51,256 nucleotides of DNA. It comes from Terriglobales bacterium. Its GTDB lineage: Bacteria > Acidobacteriota > Terriglobia > Terriglobales > Acidobacteriaceae. Each line of letters starts with the position of its first letter. The stretch's first letter is position 1. Shown in pieces: positions 1 to 7,878 of the stretch. The notes under the pieces were generated by a model. It did no database searches. It saw nothing but the letters and a program-made list of their open reading frames with translations, and was not told the origin of the DNA. Location: positions 1 through 51,256 of the forward strand of contig JASHOU010000181.1 in the NCBI GenBank assembly GCA_030038475.1, written 5' to 3'. A program made the position numbers and the translations under genes.

Positions 1-383
1 GCCGAGCCGAAAAAATCGGCGGCATCTCTTCAGCCGCGATGCAGGTGCTGATGAGTCATTATTGGCCGGGAAACGTGCGCGAACTGCAGAACGTGATCGA
101 GCGCGCCTGCACGCTCGCTTCCGGCAATCAGTTGGAAGCCGCTGACATCCAACTCGATTCGCCGCGCAATCGCGCGAACGACGCTGCGTCCGATCGCTTT
201 CTTCCCGAAGGCATGACGCTCGATCAGTGGGAAGACGAGATGATTCGCGCCGCGCTCAAGCGTGCCAACGGAAACAAATCGCAAGCCGCGCGTCTGCTCG
301 GCCTCTCGCGCAACGCCCTCCGCTATCGCCTATCAAAAATCGGAATTGAGGACGAGGGAGAGGCGGAACATGGGTCGGCGTGA
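1..383 (+). CDS. Sigma-54-dependent response regulator (NtrC family), C-terminal part
   Basis: Only the 3' end is in the window; the frame is open from base 3 leftward out of the window. The encoded tail holds the end of an AAA+ sigma-54 activation domain, with the family hallmark W-P-G-N-V-R-E-L, followed by a Fis-type helix-turn-helix near the C-terminus (A-L-K-R-A-N-G-N-K-S-Q-A-A-R-L-L-G, then S-R-N-A-L-R-Y-R-L). Proteins of this family bind enhancer-like sites and use ATP to open sigma-54 promoters. The receiver domain and Walker motifs would lie upstream and cannot be seen, so the signal it answers is unknown. Family assignment is secure; the target genes are not. Confidence 0.93.
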   Translation, partial: RAEKIGGISSAAMQVLMSHYWPGNVRELQNVIERACTLASGNQLEAADIQLDSPRNRANDAASDRFLPEGMTLDQWEDEMIRAALKRANGNKSQAARLLGLSRNALRYRLSKIGIEDEGEAEHGSA

Positions 384-398
384 GCACGTTTGGCCCAT

Positions 399-444
399 GG
401 GTATCGTAACGCAGCCTAATGACCATCGATTAGGACCAATACCC
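399..444. promoter_or_regulatory. Nested inverted repeat between regulator and BNR gene
   Basis: GGGTAT (399-404) pairs with ATACCC (439-444), and inside it CCTAAT (415-420) pairs with ATTAGG (429-434) around an 8-base loop. There is no T-tract on either side, so a rho-independent terminator is not indicated. It sits just before the promoter of the next gene, so an operator or mRNA structure is possible. Function is inference. Confidence 0.4.
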
Positions 445-468
445 ACGGCCAACCCTCGAGCGCTTCGC

Positions 469-474
469 TATACT
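469..474 (+). promoter_or_regulatory. -10-like TATACT close to start codon
   Basis: TATACT ends 7 bases before the ATG at 482 and there is no Shine-Dalgarno in front of that ATG. If used, transcription would begin at or beside the start codon (leaderless mRNA). No convincing -35 box was seen. Confidence 0.4.
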
Positions 475-481
475 TTTTCGC

Positions 482-1648
482 ATGCGGCGGCTTCCGCTCA
501 CCATCGCGCTCACATTCGTTTTTTCATACACCGCGGGCGCGCAATGGCTTATTCAAGACTCGCACACCAGCGCAGACCTACGCGGCATTCACTCCATTGA
601 TAACGGTGTCGCATGGGCCAGCGGCACCAACGGCACCGTCGTGCGCACCACTGACAACGGCGACCACTGGCAGCGATGCGCCACACCGCCTGGCGCTGAA
701 GGTCTTGACTTCCGCGGCATCCAAGCCTTGAACGCAAACACGGCCATCGTCATGTCCAGTGGCAAAGGCGATCTCTCACGCCTCTACAAAACTACCGACG
801 CTTGCCACACGTGGAGGCTCGTTTTCGCCAATCCTGACAAGGATGGATTTTGGGATGCAGTCGGGTTATCCAAGCCTTGGCCGTCGGAATTATCCGAAAC
901 TAGTGGAGTATTGATTGGTGACCCAGTCGCAGGAGCTTTCTCTGTCTTCCTAACCTCCGACAGCGGCGAAACTTGGCGTCGGTGGGGAAGACGCGGATTG
1001 GGCTGGAAAGGCGCCTGCGGCGAACGCCAGCCAAAAGCTTCGAAGGACGAATCTCTCTTTGCCGCCAGTAACTCGTCGATCGTCCATTTTTTCTCAAGCA
1101 ACTTCCTTTTTGTGACCGGGGGCCGATCAGGTTCCCGTCTGGTGTACTCGGATTCTTTCGACTTCGACGGCGGCCCGCCATGTTGGACCACCTTCTCATC
1201 CGTCAGGCTGCCTCTTGCTCGGGCTAGCTCATCTGCTGGCGCGTTCGCGGTTGCTGCTAAACCCAGCGGCTATTTTCCTCTCCGACTCATGGTAGTCGGC
1301 GGTGACTATACGAAACCAGAAGAGTCCGCTGGAAACGCCGCCTTCCTCTCCAGCAAAGATGGAGCGCATGTCCCTTTGTCGTCGTACTTCATCGTAACAA
1401 CGCCGGTAACCCCACCGCACGGCTATCGCTCGGGTGTCGCTTATGACGCCTCCACCAAGACCTGGGTCACAGTCGGCCCTAACGGCACCGACGTTTCCAC
1501 CGATGATGGCCTCAATTGGCGTGGCCTTAAACCCGACCCTACCGAAGCCCCTGACGCTGACAAGAACTGGAATGCTCTTTCCCTTCCCTTTGTGGTCGGC
1601 CCCAAAGGGCGTATCGGCAAAATACGGTCCGAAGCCCTCAGACCCTAA
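482..1648 (+). CDS. Secreted BNR/YCF48-like repeat protein
   Basis: 388 residues with an N-terminal signal peptide (M-R-R-L-P then a hydrophobic stretch ending T-A-G-A-Q). Asp-box (BNR) motifs recur: T-D-N-G-D-H-W near residue 58, T-D-S-G-E-T-W near 160 and S-T-D-D-G-L-N-W near 340. Such repeats build a sialidase-like or YCF48-like beta-propeller, here exported to the periplasm or cell surface. No catalytic residues of sialidases are recognised, so an enzymatic role is not claimed; many homologues are annotated only as oxidoreductase or photosystem-assembly-like. The ATG at 482 lacks a Shine-Dalgarno but has a -10-like hexamer immediately upstream. It is a single gene, followed by about 220 bases before the next one. 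Confidence 0.82.
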   Translation: MRRLPLTIALTFVFSYTAGAQWLIQDSHTSADLRGIHSIDNGVAWASGTNGTVVRTTDNGDHWQRCATPPGAEGLDFRGIQALNANTAIVMSSGKGDLSRLYKTTDACHTWRLVFANPDKDGFWDAVGLSKPWPSELSETSGVLIGDPVAGAFSVFLTSDSGETWRRWGRRGLGWKGACGERQPKASKDESLFAASNSSIVHFFSSNFLFVTGGRSGSRLVYSDSFDFDGGPPCWTTFSSVRLPLARASSSAGAFAVAAKPSGYFPLRLMVVGGDYTKPEESAGNAAFLSSKDGAHVPLSSYFIVTTPVTPPHGYRSGVAYDASTKTWVTVGPNGTDVSTDDGLNWRGLKPDPTEAPDADKNWNALSLPFVVGPKGRIGKIRSEALRP

Positions 1649-1868
1649 TGAACCCCCGGCTCACTTTTTCTTGTGCTGGCTGAAAACCACCACCTCGGCT
1701 GATTCGGGCCACCGAACCGCCAATAATCGATGCCGGCCGAAATGCCTGTAGTCTCGCTAAGCCACTGATCCGGCTAAGGTTAGATACACTCCAACTTGTC
1801 CGGTTCAATTGGCATCCCGCTTGCCTTACCTTAAGCAGCGAAATTGTGCCAATAGAACCGGAGACACG

Positions 1869-4130
1869 ATGAAATTCAAATTCATAGCAGCACTTTTAGT
1901 ACTCACGATGACAATGGCGATCCCAGGCGCCGTCATCGCCCAGAACGGCCCCCAGTATCCCGACGAGCAGATGCCCGATCCAAATGCGAAGCCCTCGCCG
2001 AACGTTCAAGTGGCGCCGGCGCCGAGCGAGCAGGATATGGACCCGAACGCGGATCAGGATTCGATGGGGCAAGCTCCGCCGGATCAAGCGCCGATGAATC
2101 CAGCGCCGAACGGCGTCGATCCCAATAATCCCGGCCCCTCGGGCGACTTGAATGCCAATAACGCAGCTGCCCCTCCGTCTTACAACACGCCGGCTCCCGT
2201 GGAAAACAACGGCGTCGGTCGCATCAGCCTAATTCATGGCGATGTTTCCACGCAGCGCGGCGATTCGGGTGCGTGGTTGGCGGCAGCGCTGAACGCTCCG
2301 CTCGTCGCCGGCGACAAAATTTCAACCGGCGACAAGGCCCGCACCGAAGTTCAGCTTGACTACGCCAACACTCTTCGCCTCGCCGAGCACAGCCAGGCAA
2401 ATCTCGTGCAGTTGACGCGCTCGCAGATTCAGATTCAGCTCGGCCACGGCATGGCGAACTATACGGTTTACGGTCGCAGCGACGCCGACGCCGAGATCGA
2501 CACACCCAACGTTGCCATCAAGACCGAGCGCCGCGATTCGAGCTTCCGCGTTCTCGTGACCGCCGACGATCACACCGAAGTCTTGGTGCGCAAAGGCGAG
2601 ATCGAGGTCACCACTCCGCAAGGCGGAACGCGCGTCGGGCAAAATCAGTTCATCACCATTCAGGGAACGGGCGCGGACGAGCAATACAAGATTGGTGAGG
2701 CTCCGGCGCGCGACGATTTCGATCAGTGGAATACGGATCGCGACAACATGATTCGCAATTCTCTGTCGCGGCGCGAGACCAACGATTATTACGTTGGCAG
2801 CCAGGATTTGGACAATAATGGCACCTGGTCAGAGGTTCCGGATTATGGTCCCGTGTGGCGTCCGGCCGTGCCTCCGGGATGGGCGCCGTATCGCGATGGG
2901 CGCTGGGTTTATGAGCCGTACTGGGGATGGACCTGGGTTTCCTACGATCCCTGGGGATGGGCGCCGTATCACTATGGCCGCTGGATGTATCTCGATGGCG
3001 GCTGGGCGTGGTGGCCGGGACCGGTGTATGGATATCCGTTTTATCGTCCGATTTGGGCGCCGGCTTACGTTGGGTTCTTCGGCTGGGGACCGGGGTTCGG
3101 CGTCGGTTTTGGCTTCGGTTTCGGATTCGGTTTTGGCGCATCCATTGGCTGGCTGCCGCTCGGACCGGGCGACTTCTTCCATCCCTGGTGGGGCCGCTGG
3201 GGTGGAGGCTTCGGCGCGGTGGGGTGGGGTGCCTACAACCGCGGAGGGTTCGCTCCGTTGCGCGCGGGGTCGCGGTTTTCAAATGTGAACCTGGCCATGC
3301 ATGACCCGAACTTCCGCGGCGGCACCACGGTTTCGGGCCGCGATTTTGGCGCGGCGCACATGAACGCTGCGGCCATGACGCACGCGCAATTTCAGAATGC
3401 GCGGGCGACAACCGGCAGATTGCCCGTAAGCCCGAGCCGCGAAAGCTTCTCGGCCAGCGGACGTCCGGCGTCTGCTTCCACCACGCACAATGTGGCGTCC
3501 AATCAGCACTTCTTCTCGACCCACGGCACCGTGGCGGCGGGTTCCAGATCGCCTGGCGGCGAAACCGCGCGGGCTGGAAATAGCGGATTCTCGCGCTCGA
3601 GCGAAGGCGGCGAACGAGGAGCGGAAACGCGCGCTGGATCGAGCGCAGGCCGCGAAGGCGGCAGCAGCGGCGGATGGCAACACTTCACGCCCATGGCGCC
3701 GCGGTCATCTTCCGAATCCGCACGCTCAGGTGAATCGGGAAGCCGTGGCAGCAGTGAAGACCGGGGTGGCTATAACTCCGAGCGCAGCATGAGTTCGCAA
3801 AATCGCGGCTACGGATCGGAATCCCAGAGCCGTGGCTACGGATCGGAGAATCGCGGCTACGGATCCCAGGGCCGAAGCTACGGCGGATCGTCTCGGCCTC
3901 CGCTCAATATGAGGCAGCCGATCGTCACGCCGCGCTCGTACGGCGGCGGCGCTTACGGACGCTCAGCCCCCGGCTACGGTGGACGCGCACCGAGCTACGG
4001 TGGTGGGCGCGCTCCAGGTTTCGGTGGCGGGCATTCCGCGCCGAGCAGCCACGGCGGTAGCCCTCCGCATGGCGGATCGTCGCACGGCGGCGGGTCGCAT
4101 GGTGGTGGTGGCGGCCATCATGGCCGATAG
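1869..4130 (+). CDS. FecR-domain / DUF6600 glycine-rich exported protein
   Basis: The start is placed at ATG 1869, preceded by CGGAGAC, and gives a clean signal peptide (M-K-F-K-F-I-A-A-L-L-V-L, cleavage after V-I-A-Q); the frame is open 60 bases further upstream but without such features. After a Pro/Asn-rich linker, residues about 115-210 match a FecR-like domain (V-G-R-I-S-L-I-H-G-D-V). Residues about 320-400 carry the aromatic Y/W-rich DUF6600 repeats (G-R-W-V-Y-E-P-Y-W-G-W-T-W-V). The C-terminal 250 residues are low complexity, rich in Gly, Ser, Arg and Tyr, with R-G-Y-G-S repeats. FecR domains in other settings sense signals across the envelope, but no sigma factor or FecA-type gene lies beside this one. 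Likely an envelope structural protein; the function is unknown. Confidence 0.85.
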   Translation: MKFKFIAALLVLTMTMAIPGAVIAQNGPQYPDEQMPDPNAKPSPNVQVAPAPSEQDMDPNADQDSMGQAPPDQAPMNPAPNGVDPNNPGPSGDLNANNAAAPPSYNTPAPVENNGVGRISLIHGDVSTQRGDSGAWLAAALNAPLVAGDKISTGDKARTEVQLDYANTLRLAEHSQANLVQLTRSQIQIQLGHGMANYTVYGRSDADAEIDTPNVAIKTERRDSSFRVLVTADDHTEVLVRKGEIEVTTPQGGTRVGQNQFITIQGTGADEQYKIGEAPARDDFDQWNTDRDNMIRNSLSRRETNDYYVGSQDLDNNGTWSEVPDYGPVWRPAVPPGWAPYRDGRWVYEPYWGWTWVSYDPWGWAPYHYGRWMYLDGGWAWWPGPVYGYPFYRPIWAPAYVGFFGWGPGFGVGFGFGFGFGFGASIGWLPLGPGDFFHPWWGRWGGGFGAVGWGAYNRGGFAPLRAGSRFSNVNLAMHDPNFRGGTTVSGRDFGAAHMNAAAMTHAQFQNARATTGRLPVSPSRESFSASGRPASASTTHNVASNQHFFSTHGTVAAGSRSPGGETARAGNSGFSRSSEGGERGAETRAGSSAGREGGSSGGWQHFTPMAPRSSSESARSGESGSRGSSEDRGGYNSERSMSSQNRGYGSESQSRGYGSENRGYGSQGRSYGGSSRPPLNMRQPIVTPRSYGGGAYGRSAPGYGGRAPSYGGGRAPGFGGGHSAPSSHGGSPPHGGSSHGGGSHGGGGGHHGR

Positions 4131-4163
4131 AGTCCGGCCGATAAAATCCGGCCGATAAGATTG
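4122..4163 (+). repeat. Three tandem 14-bp repeats over the stop codon
   Basis: Units start at 4122, 4136 and 4150 and share GGCCGATA followed by six variable bases. The first unit contains the TAG stop (4128-4130) of the FecR/DUF6600 gene. Confidence 0.7.
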
Positions 4164-4183
4164 CGCTGGATTCTTTCCCAGCG
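4164..4183. terminator. Weak hairpin between convergent genes
   Basis: CGCTGG (4164-4169) pairs with CCAGCG (4178-4183) across an 8-base loop, 34 bases after the FecR/DUF6600 stop. There is no following T-run, so termination is only possible, not shown. A second short hairpin, CCCCA-ACAG-TGGGG, lies near 4207-4220. Confidence 0.3.
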
Positions 4184-4287
4184 TAGTGACGCAGCATAGC
4201 AACACTCCCCAACAGTGGGGCGCGGCCAGCGTCCCACTGCTTTTTTGCCCACCAATCAGCCTCACATTTTTCGCCCGCAAGCCGCCC

Positions 4288-6735
4288 TCACTTTTTTCCC
4301 ACCCACTGGTCTACCCAGTCGTTCACGGTCTTATACCAGAGCTGCGAGTTTTGCGGCTTCAGCACCCAGTGGCCTTCGTCAGGAAAGTACAGCATCTTCG
4401 AGGGCACGCCCATGATCTGCAGCGTGGTAAAAAGCTGCAATCCCTCGCTCACATCGAGCCGGTAATCGAGCTGCCCGTGAATCACCAGCGTCGGCGTCTT
4501 AAAATTTTTGGCTGCCAGGCGCGGGTTCCACTTCTCATACATCTCCGGGTTCGTATACGGAGTGCCCTTGAACTCCCAATCATTGAACCAGAGTTCCTCG
4601 GTCGTGCCCCACGCCGAAACGGTATTGAACATGCCGTCGTGCGTCACGATGCACTTGAAGCGATCGGTGTGGCCAAGCACCCAGTTCGCCATGTATCCGC
4701 CGAAGCTCGCGCCCAGAGCGCACTCCCGGTCTTTGTCGATAAACGGATACGTCTTCTCCGCGTAGTCCAGCCCCTTCATCAAATCCTCAAACGGAGCACC
4801 GCCCCAATCGCCATTGATGGAATCGATAAACTTCTGCCCATAGCCCGGAGAGCCATGAAAGTTGATCTCGACGACCACGTATCCGTTCGCAGCAAAGAGT
4901 TCGCCGTTCCAGCGATAACTCCACTCATCCCCAAGAGGAACCTCAGGTCCTCCGTGAATGATGAACTTGAGCGGATATTTCTTCGCAGGATCGAAGTTGG
5001 GAGGTTTGACGAGAAAGCCTTCAACCTTGTCACCATAAGCTCCCGTGAACCAGAAGGGTTCGAGGGGCTGCATTTCGATCTGCGACAGCATCGAGTCGTT
5101 CACGTGAGTTAGAGGCTCGGACTTGGGAGCTTCGCAGTCTCCGGGTTGAGGTTCGCCTTTGTGTCGGTTGTCGCACGGCGTCTTCATCGTCGTTGCAGAG
5201 GAATAGATTTCGTTAGGAGCAACGAGCGACATCTCCGTAAATAGGATCCTCTTCCCGTCGCTCGTGATTGCCAAGTCATCTCGATAACCGTGCTCAGCTT
5301 GCGGCTCATGTGCACTAGATTCATGCGTGCCCACCTGCGCAAGCGTTGCGCGGATGTCCAAGCCCGCCGGTGCGCGGTAGGGTCTGATTCCAGAGATGTA
5401 AATGTGAGCTTCGCCCGCGTCGGCGGCTACGAAATAGATATCTGACGAGTTCGGAGCCCATGTAAAAGTTTCAACCCAACGATCGAAGGCTTCCGTCAGA
5501 TTTTTCTTCTCCCCCGTCTTCCGGTCGTACAGCATCAGCCGAAACCGGTCGCTCTCATATCCCGGACGCTGCTGCGCGCGATACGCGATGTATTTGCCAT
5601 CGGGAGAATACAGCGGAGTCGAATCGCTCGCCGGATTGTCGGCGGTGACGTTCTTCGTCTTCGCCAGCACATCGCCCGGCGAGGCATCCGGCGGCCAATT
5701 CACCGGCACAATCCACAGGTCGTTGTTCGTCGAAGTAGCCGGAACCTTGTCATGATTCGACGTGTAGCAAATCTCCTGCCCATCGGGGGAGAACGCATAA
5801 TCATCCTGTCCGCCCAGCGAAAACACCGGCGCATCATAGTCGCCAGGCGTGAGATCGCGGGGGGTTGGCACTTTCGCTATTTTTGCAGGCCCACTCCTGA
5901 CGGGAAGATAGTCTGACGTATTCGGGGGCCGGCGCTCAGGCGTTTGAGTCGTCGTAGCCGTCGGTTGTGCCTGCAAGCTGACGGGTTGGAACACAGGCGA
6001 AGACGCATCCCGGCCTCCTGATAGAGGAGTCGAAGACGTGGAAACGACAAAGATGTGGGTGCGCTTTCCCGCCTTGTAGGCATTCCAATGGCGATAGAGG
6101 AGGTGATCAAAAATCAGCGCCTTGACCTTCGAATCCTCCGCCTCCTTCAGCCTTTTCGCGTTGCACACGGCTTCCGCGTCCGGCGTTCCATCGCACTCGG
6201 GATACACATCCGAAGTAAACAGGATGTTCTTTCCATCCGGAGACCACAGTTCGCCGCTCGCCTCAGTAGCGATATAAGTCCATCTGTACACGCCGGTGAC
6301 CGCTCCCGCCGCGCCATCAAACTCCGCAATCCAGACCTGCGAGCCGCCCTCCTTATTCGAAATGAACGCAAACCGCTTCCCATCCGGCGCCCACCGCGGA
6401 CGATCTCCATCCTGATCGGGGATCAGTACCCGTTCCTTTGAACTTGTCATCCCGAGCGAAGACGAAGGATTCGCTTGCGAATCCTTCGCCGCAGTCGAGG
6501 GACCTGCTTTTGTTTCTGCGTTCAGCGGCACAATCCAGATATGCGGAGTCTTCTTGTTCGCCGCCAGATCGACATCGACCGCGCTAAACAGCACCCACTT
6601 GCCGTCGGGCGAAGGCACCGGTTCGCCGACACGCTTCAGCTTCATCATGTCTTCAAAGGTGAAAGGACGTTTGGTCTGCGAAAACGCGGGAATCAGAGTC
6701 GAAATGAGGAAAACAGCGACAAGAGAACGGCGCAT
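4288..6735 (-). CDS. S9 family serine peptidase (acylaminoacyl/prolyl oligopeptidase type), exported
   Basis: 815 residues with a signal peptide (M-R-R-S-L-V-A-V-F-L to A-F-S-Q). The N-terminal part holds WD40/TolB-like propeller repeats such as P-S-P-D-G-K-W-V and W-A-P-D-G-K; the C-terminal part is an alpha/beta hydrolase. The catalytic triad is visible: Ser677 in G-A-S-F-G-G, Asp757 in G-Q-L-D-Y-R, His789 in D-E-G-H-W. The expected role is cleavage of short peptides in the periplasm. The start at 6735 has a good Shine-Dalgarno (GGAGGG). Odd feature: residues about 78-103 are encoded by a REP-like palindrome found elsewhere in this window between genes, so this loop is probably an in-frame insertion between propeller strands. 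The gene is convergent with the FecR/DUF6600 gene. Confidence 0.93.
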   Translation of the reverse strand: MRRSLVAVFLISTLIPAFSQTKRPFTFEDMMKLKRVGEPVPSPDGKWVLFSAVDVDLAANKKTPHIWIVPLNAETKAGPSTAAKDSQANPSSSLGMTSSKERVLIPDQDGDRPRWAPDGKRFAFISNKEGGSQVWIAEFDGAAGAVTGVYRWTYIATEASGELWSPDGKNILFTSDVYPECDGTPDAEAVCNAKRLKEAEDSKVKALIFDHLLYRHWNAYKAGKRTHIFVVSTSSTPLSGGRDASSPVFQPVSLQAQPTATTTQTPERRPPNTSDYLPVRSGPAKIAKVPTPRDLTPGDYDAPVFSLGGQDDYAFSPDGQEICYTSNHDKVPATSTNNDLWIVPVNWPPDASPGDVLAKTKNVTADNPASDSTPLYSPDGKYIAYRAQQRPGYESDRFRLMLYDRKTGEKKNLTEAFDRWVETFTWAPNSSDIYFVAADAGEAHIYISGIRPYRAPAGLDIRATLAQVGTHESSAHEPQAEHGYRDDLAITSDGKRILFTEMSLVAPNEIYSSATTMKTPCDNRHKGEPQPGDCEAPKSEPLTHVNDSMLSQIEMQPLEPFWFTGAYGDKVEGFLVKPPNFDPAKKYPLKFIIHGGPEVPLGDEWSYRWNGELFAANGYVVVEINFHGSPGYGQKFIDSINGDWGGAPFEDLMKGLDYAEKTYPFIDKDRECALGASFGGYMANWVLGHTDRFKCIVTHDGMFNTVSAWGTTEELWFNDWEFKGTPYTNPEMYEKWNPRLAAKNFKTPTLVIHGQLDYRLDVSEGLQLFTTLQIMGVPSKMLYFPDEGHWVLKPQNSQLWYKTVNDWVDQWVGKK
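6445..6504 (+). repeat. REP-like palindrome inside the S9 peptidase gene
   Basis: Begins TGTCATCCCGAGCGAAG and ends GTCGAGGGACC, with a perfect central hairpin: CGAAGGATTCG (6463-6473), loop CTTG, CGAATCCTTCG (6478-6488). Its outer sequences match the intergenic copy at 12671-12753. It is read in frame by the peptidase on the other strand. Confidence 0.75.
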
Positions 6736-6773
6736 ACACGGCCCTCCGGCAAACAGGAGAGTGTAGCAAAATG

Positions 6774-6938
6774 CAAGGTTTCAAAGTTTCAGGGTTTCAA
6801 GGTTTCAGGGTTTCAACGTCGCAAGGTTTCAGAATCGGCTGGGCGAGAATAACGTCATTTCCAAATCGCTATGCCGACCGGCTTGGATCTTTGTGCCGTT
6901 GGTCTTTGAAACCTTGAAACTCTGAAACCTTGAAACCT
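6774..6938. repeat. Inverted arrays of GGTTTCA-type short repeats
   Basis: Six or so copies of a 7-9 base unit (AGGTTTCA, GGGTTTCA, AAGTTTCA) lie at 6774-6833. An array of the reverse complement (TGAAACCT-type) lies at 6904-6938. The two arms could pair over about 35 bases around a 70-base spacer, upstream of the peptidase gene and downstream of the TPR gene. Confidence 0.7.
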
Positions 6939-6961
6939 GCGCTCACACCGCCGCGCCCACC

Positions 6962-7270
6962 TCATGCCAACTCTTCCAGCATCGCCGTCATCTCCGACTG
7001 CGCATGGGCGTTCCCGGTGCGGCGCGCCGAGGAGATGCCGTCGACGAGCCAGCGCTTGGCTTCATCCACGCGGCTGGCCTTCGCAAGCGCCTGCGCAGCC
7101 ATGAAATAGGCGGCCGTGTAGTCAGGATTTTTGTCGATCAGAGTTTTGAACTCCCCGAGCGCTTGATCGACTTGGCCGGCCTTGGAGTACTCCATCGCCA
7201 GGCCGTAACGGGCAAACGAATCCGCGGGGTTCGCGGTCAGAATTTCCGATAGCATGGCAATGCGGTCCAT
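6962..7270 (-). CDS. Small tetratricopeptide-repeat protein
   Basis: 102 residues, no signal peptide. Two to three TPR units are visible, for example F-A-R-Y-G-L-A-M-E-Y-S-K-A-G and A-A-Y-F-M-A-A-Q-A-L-A-K-A, each a helix pair with the small/large residue pattern of the family. TPRs mediate protein-protein contacts, and a protein this short is probably a cytoplasmic adaptor; the partner is unknown. The start M-D-R-I at 7270 is the only reasonable one. It lies upstream of the S9 peptidase on the same strand but is separated from it by the inverted GGTTTCA arrays, so co-transcription is uncertain. Confidence 0.8.
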   Translation of the reverse strand: MDRIAMLSEILTANPADSFARYGLAMEYSKAGQVDQALGEFKTLIDKNPDYTAAYFMAAQALAKASRVDEAKRWLVDGISSARRTGNAHAQSEMTAMLEELA

Positions 7271-7433
7271 AACTCAGTTCGTAGTTATTGGCTCTCTGTT
7301 CTCAGACAAGCAGCTAGACGCGTTGATAAATTCCCATCTTACATTACCCAAAAGGATCCGAAGTCGAAGTCCGAAAGCCGAGGGGCCGAAAGCCGAACTC
7401 TCGCGTTACAATGTCTGTTCTCCGGAGAACAAC

Positions 7434-7859
7434 TTGGCTTGCCCTTATTTTGTACCACGAGAGATTTTGAACGATGGTTGCTGGCCGCATCCATCGCGCC
7501 TGCCGCTAGGCGTTGGATGGACGGGAAACTGCCGCGCCTCCGGCGAGGAACGTCCTGCCTCAGAAACGCACATTCGTGACTTCTGCAATCTCGGTTACGC
7601 GGCGGCTTGCCCGCACCTTCCACCGAAGCGCGATTGGGACGCAGTTCGCTTTTCGGTTGCGCACGCAGGTCCCGAACAAATCACGATTTGTTTCGTGTGC
7701 GAGTTGGCTCACGCTCCGATCGAACATGGAGAATTGATTTTCGATTTGCTGAGCGAAACGTGGATCAACTCGCATCCCGATCCGCGCGTGCAAACGCTCG
7801 CAAGCTGTTATCTGCAAACGTATCGCTCCCGGCGCAGCGAGAGCGCGGCGATTGTCTAG
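7434..7859 (+). CDS. Conserved Cys-rich small protein, unknown function
   Basis: 141 residues from the TTG at 7434. This start is chosen because GGAG (7424-7427) sits six bases upstream and because the 60 residues encoded before it look like repeat-derived filler (K-A-E-G-P-K-A-E). The ATG at 7411 is in a different frame. Cysteines at 3, 16, 33, 51 and 59 occur in tidy contexts (A-C-P-Y-F-V-P; C-N-L-G-Y-A-A-A-C-P-H), and a C-F-V-C pair lies at 86-89, which suggests metal or Fe-S binding. The middle carries K-R-D-W-D-A-V-R-F. It ends 19 bases before the thioesterase start, so the two are probably co-transcribed. I recognise the style as an acidobacterial conserved hypothetical but cannot name a function. 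Confidence 0.7.
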   Translation: MACPYFVPREILNDGCWPHPSRLPLGVGWTGNCRASGEERPASETHIRDFCNLGYAAACPHLPPKRDWDAVRFSVAHAGPEQITICFVCELAHAPIEHGELIFDLLSETWINSHPDPRVQTLASCYLQTYRSRRSESAAIV

Positions 7860-7878
7860 CATCAGGGAGGTCAGAGGT

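Noticed and set aside
1869-4130. FecR-based cell-surface signalling system
   Set aside because: No ECF sigma factor or TonB-dependent receptor adjacent; the FecR-like domain here is fused to DUF6600 and a Gly-rich tail.
4215-5112. Long plus-strand frames opposite the S9 peptidase
   Set aside because: Shadows of the peptidase gene; no start site or domain.
6774-6938. CRISPR-like array
   Set aside because: Units are only 7-9 bases with almost no spacers, and the second array is inverted; no cas genes nearby.
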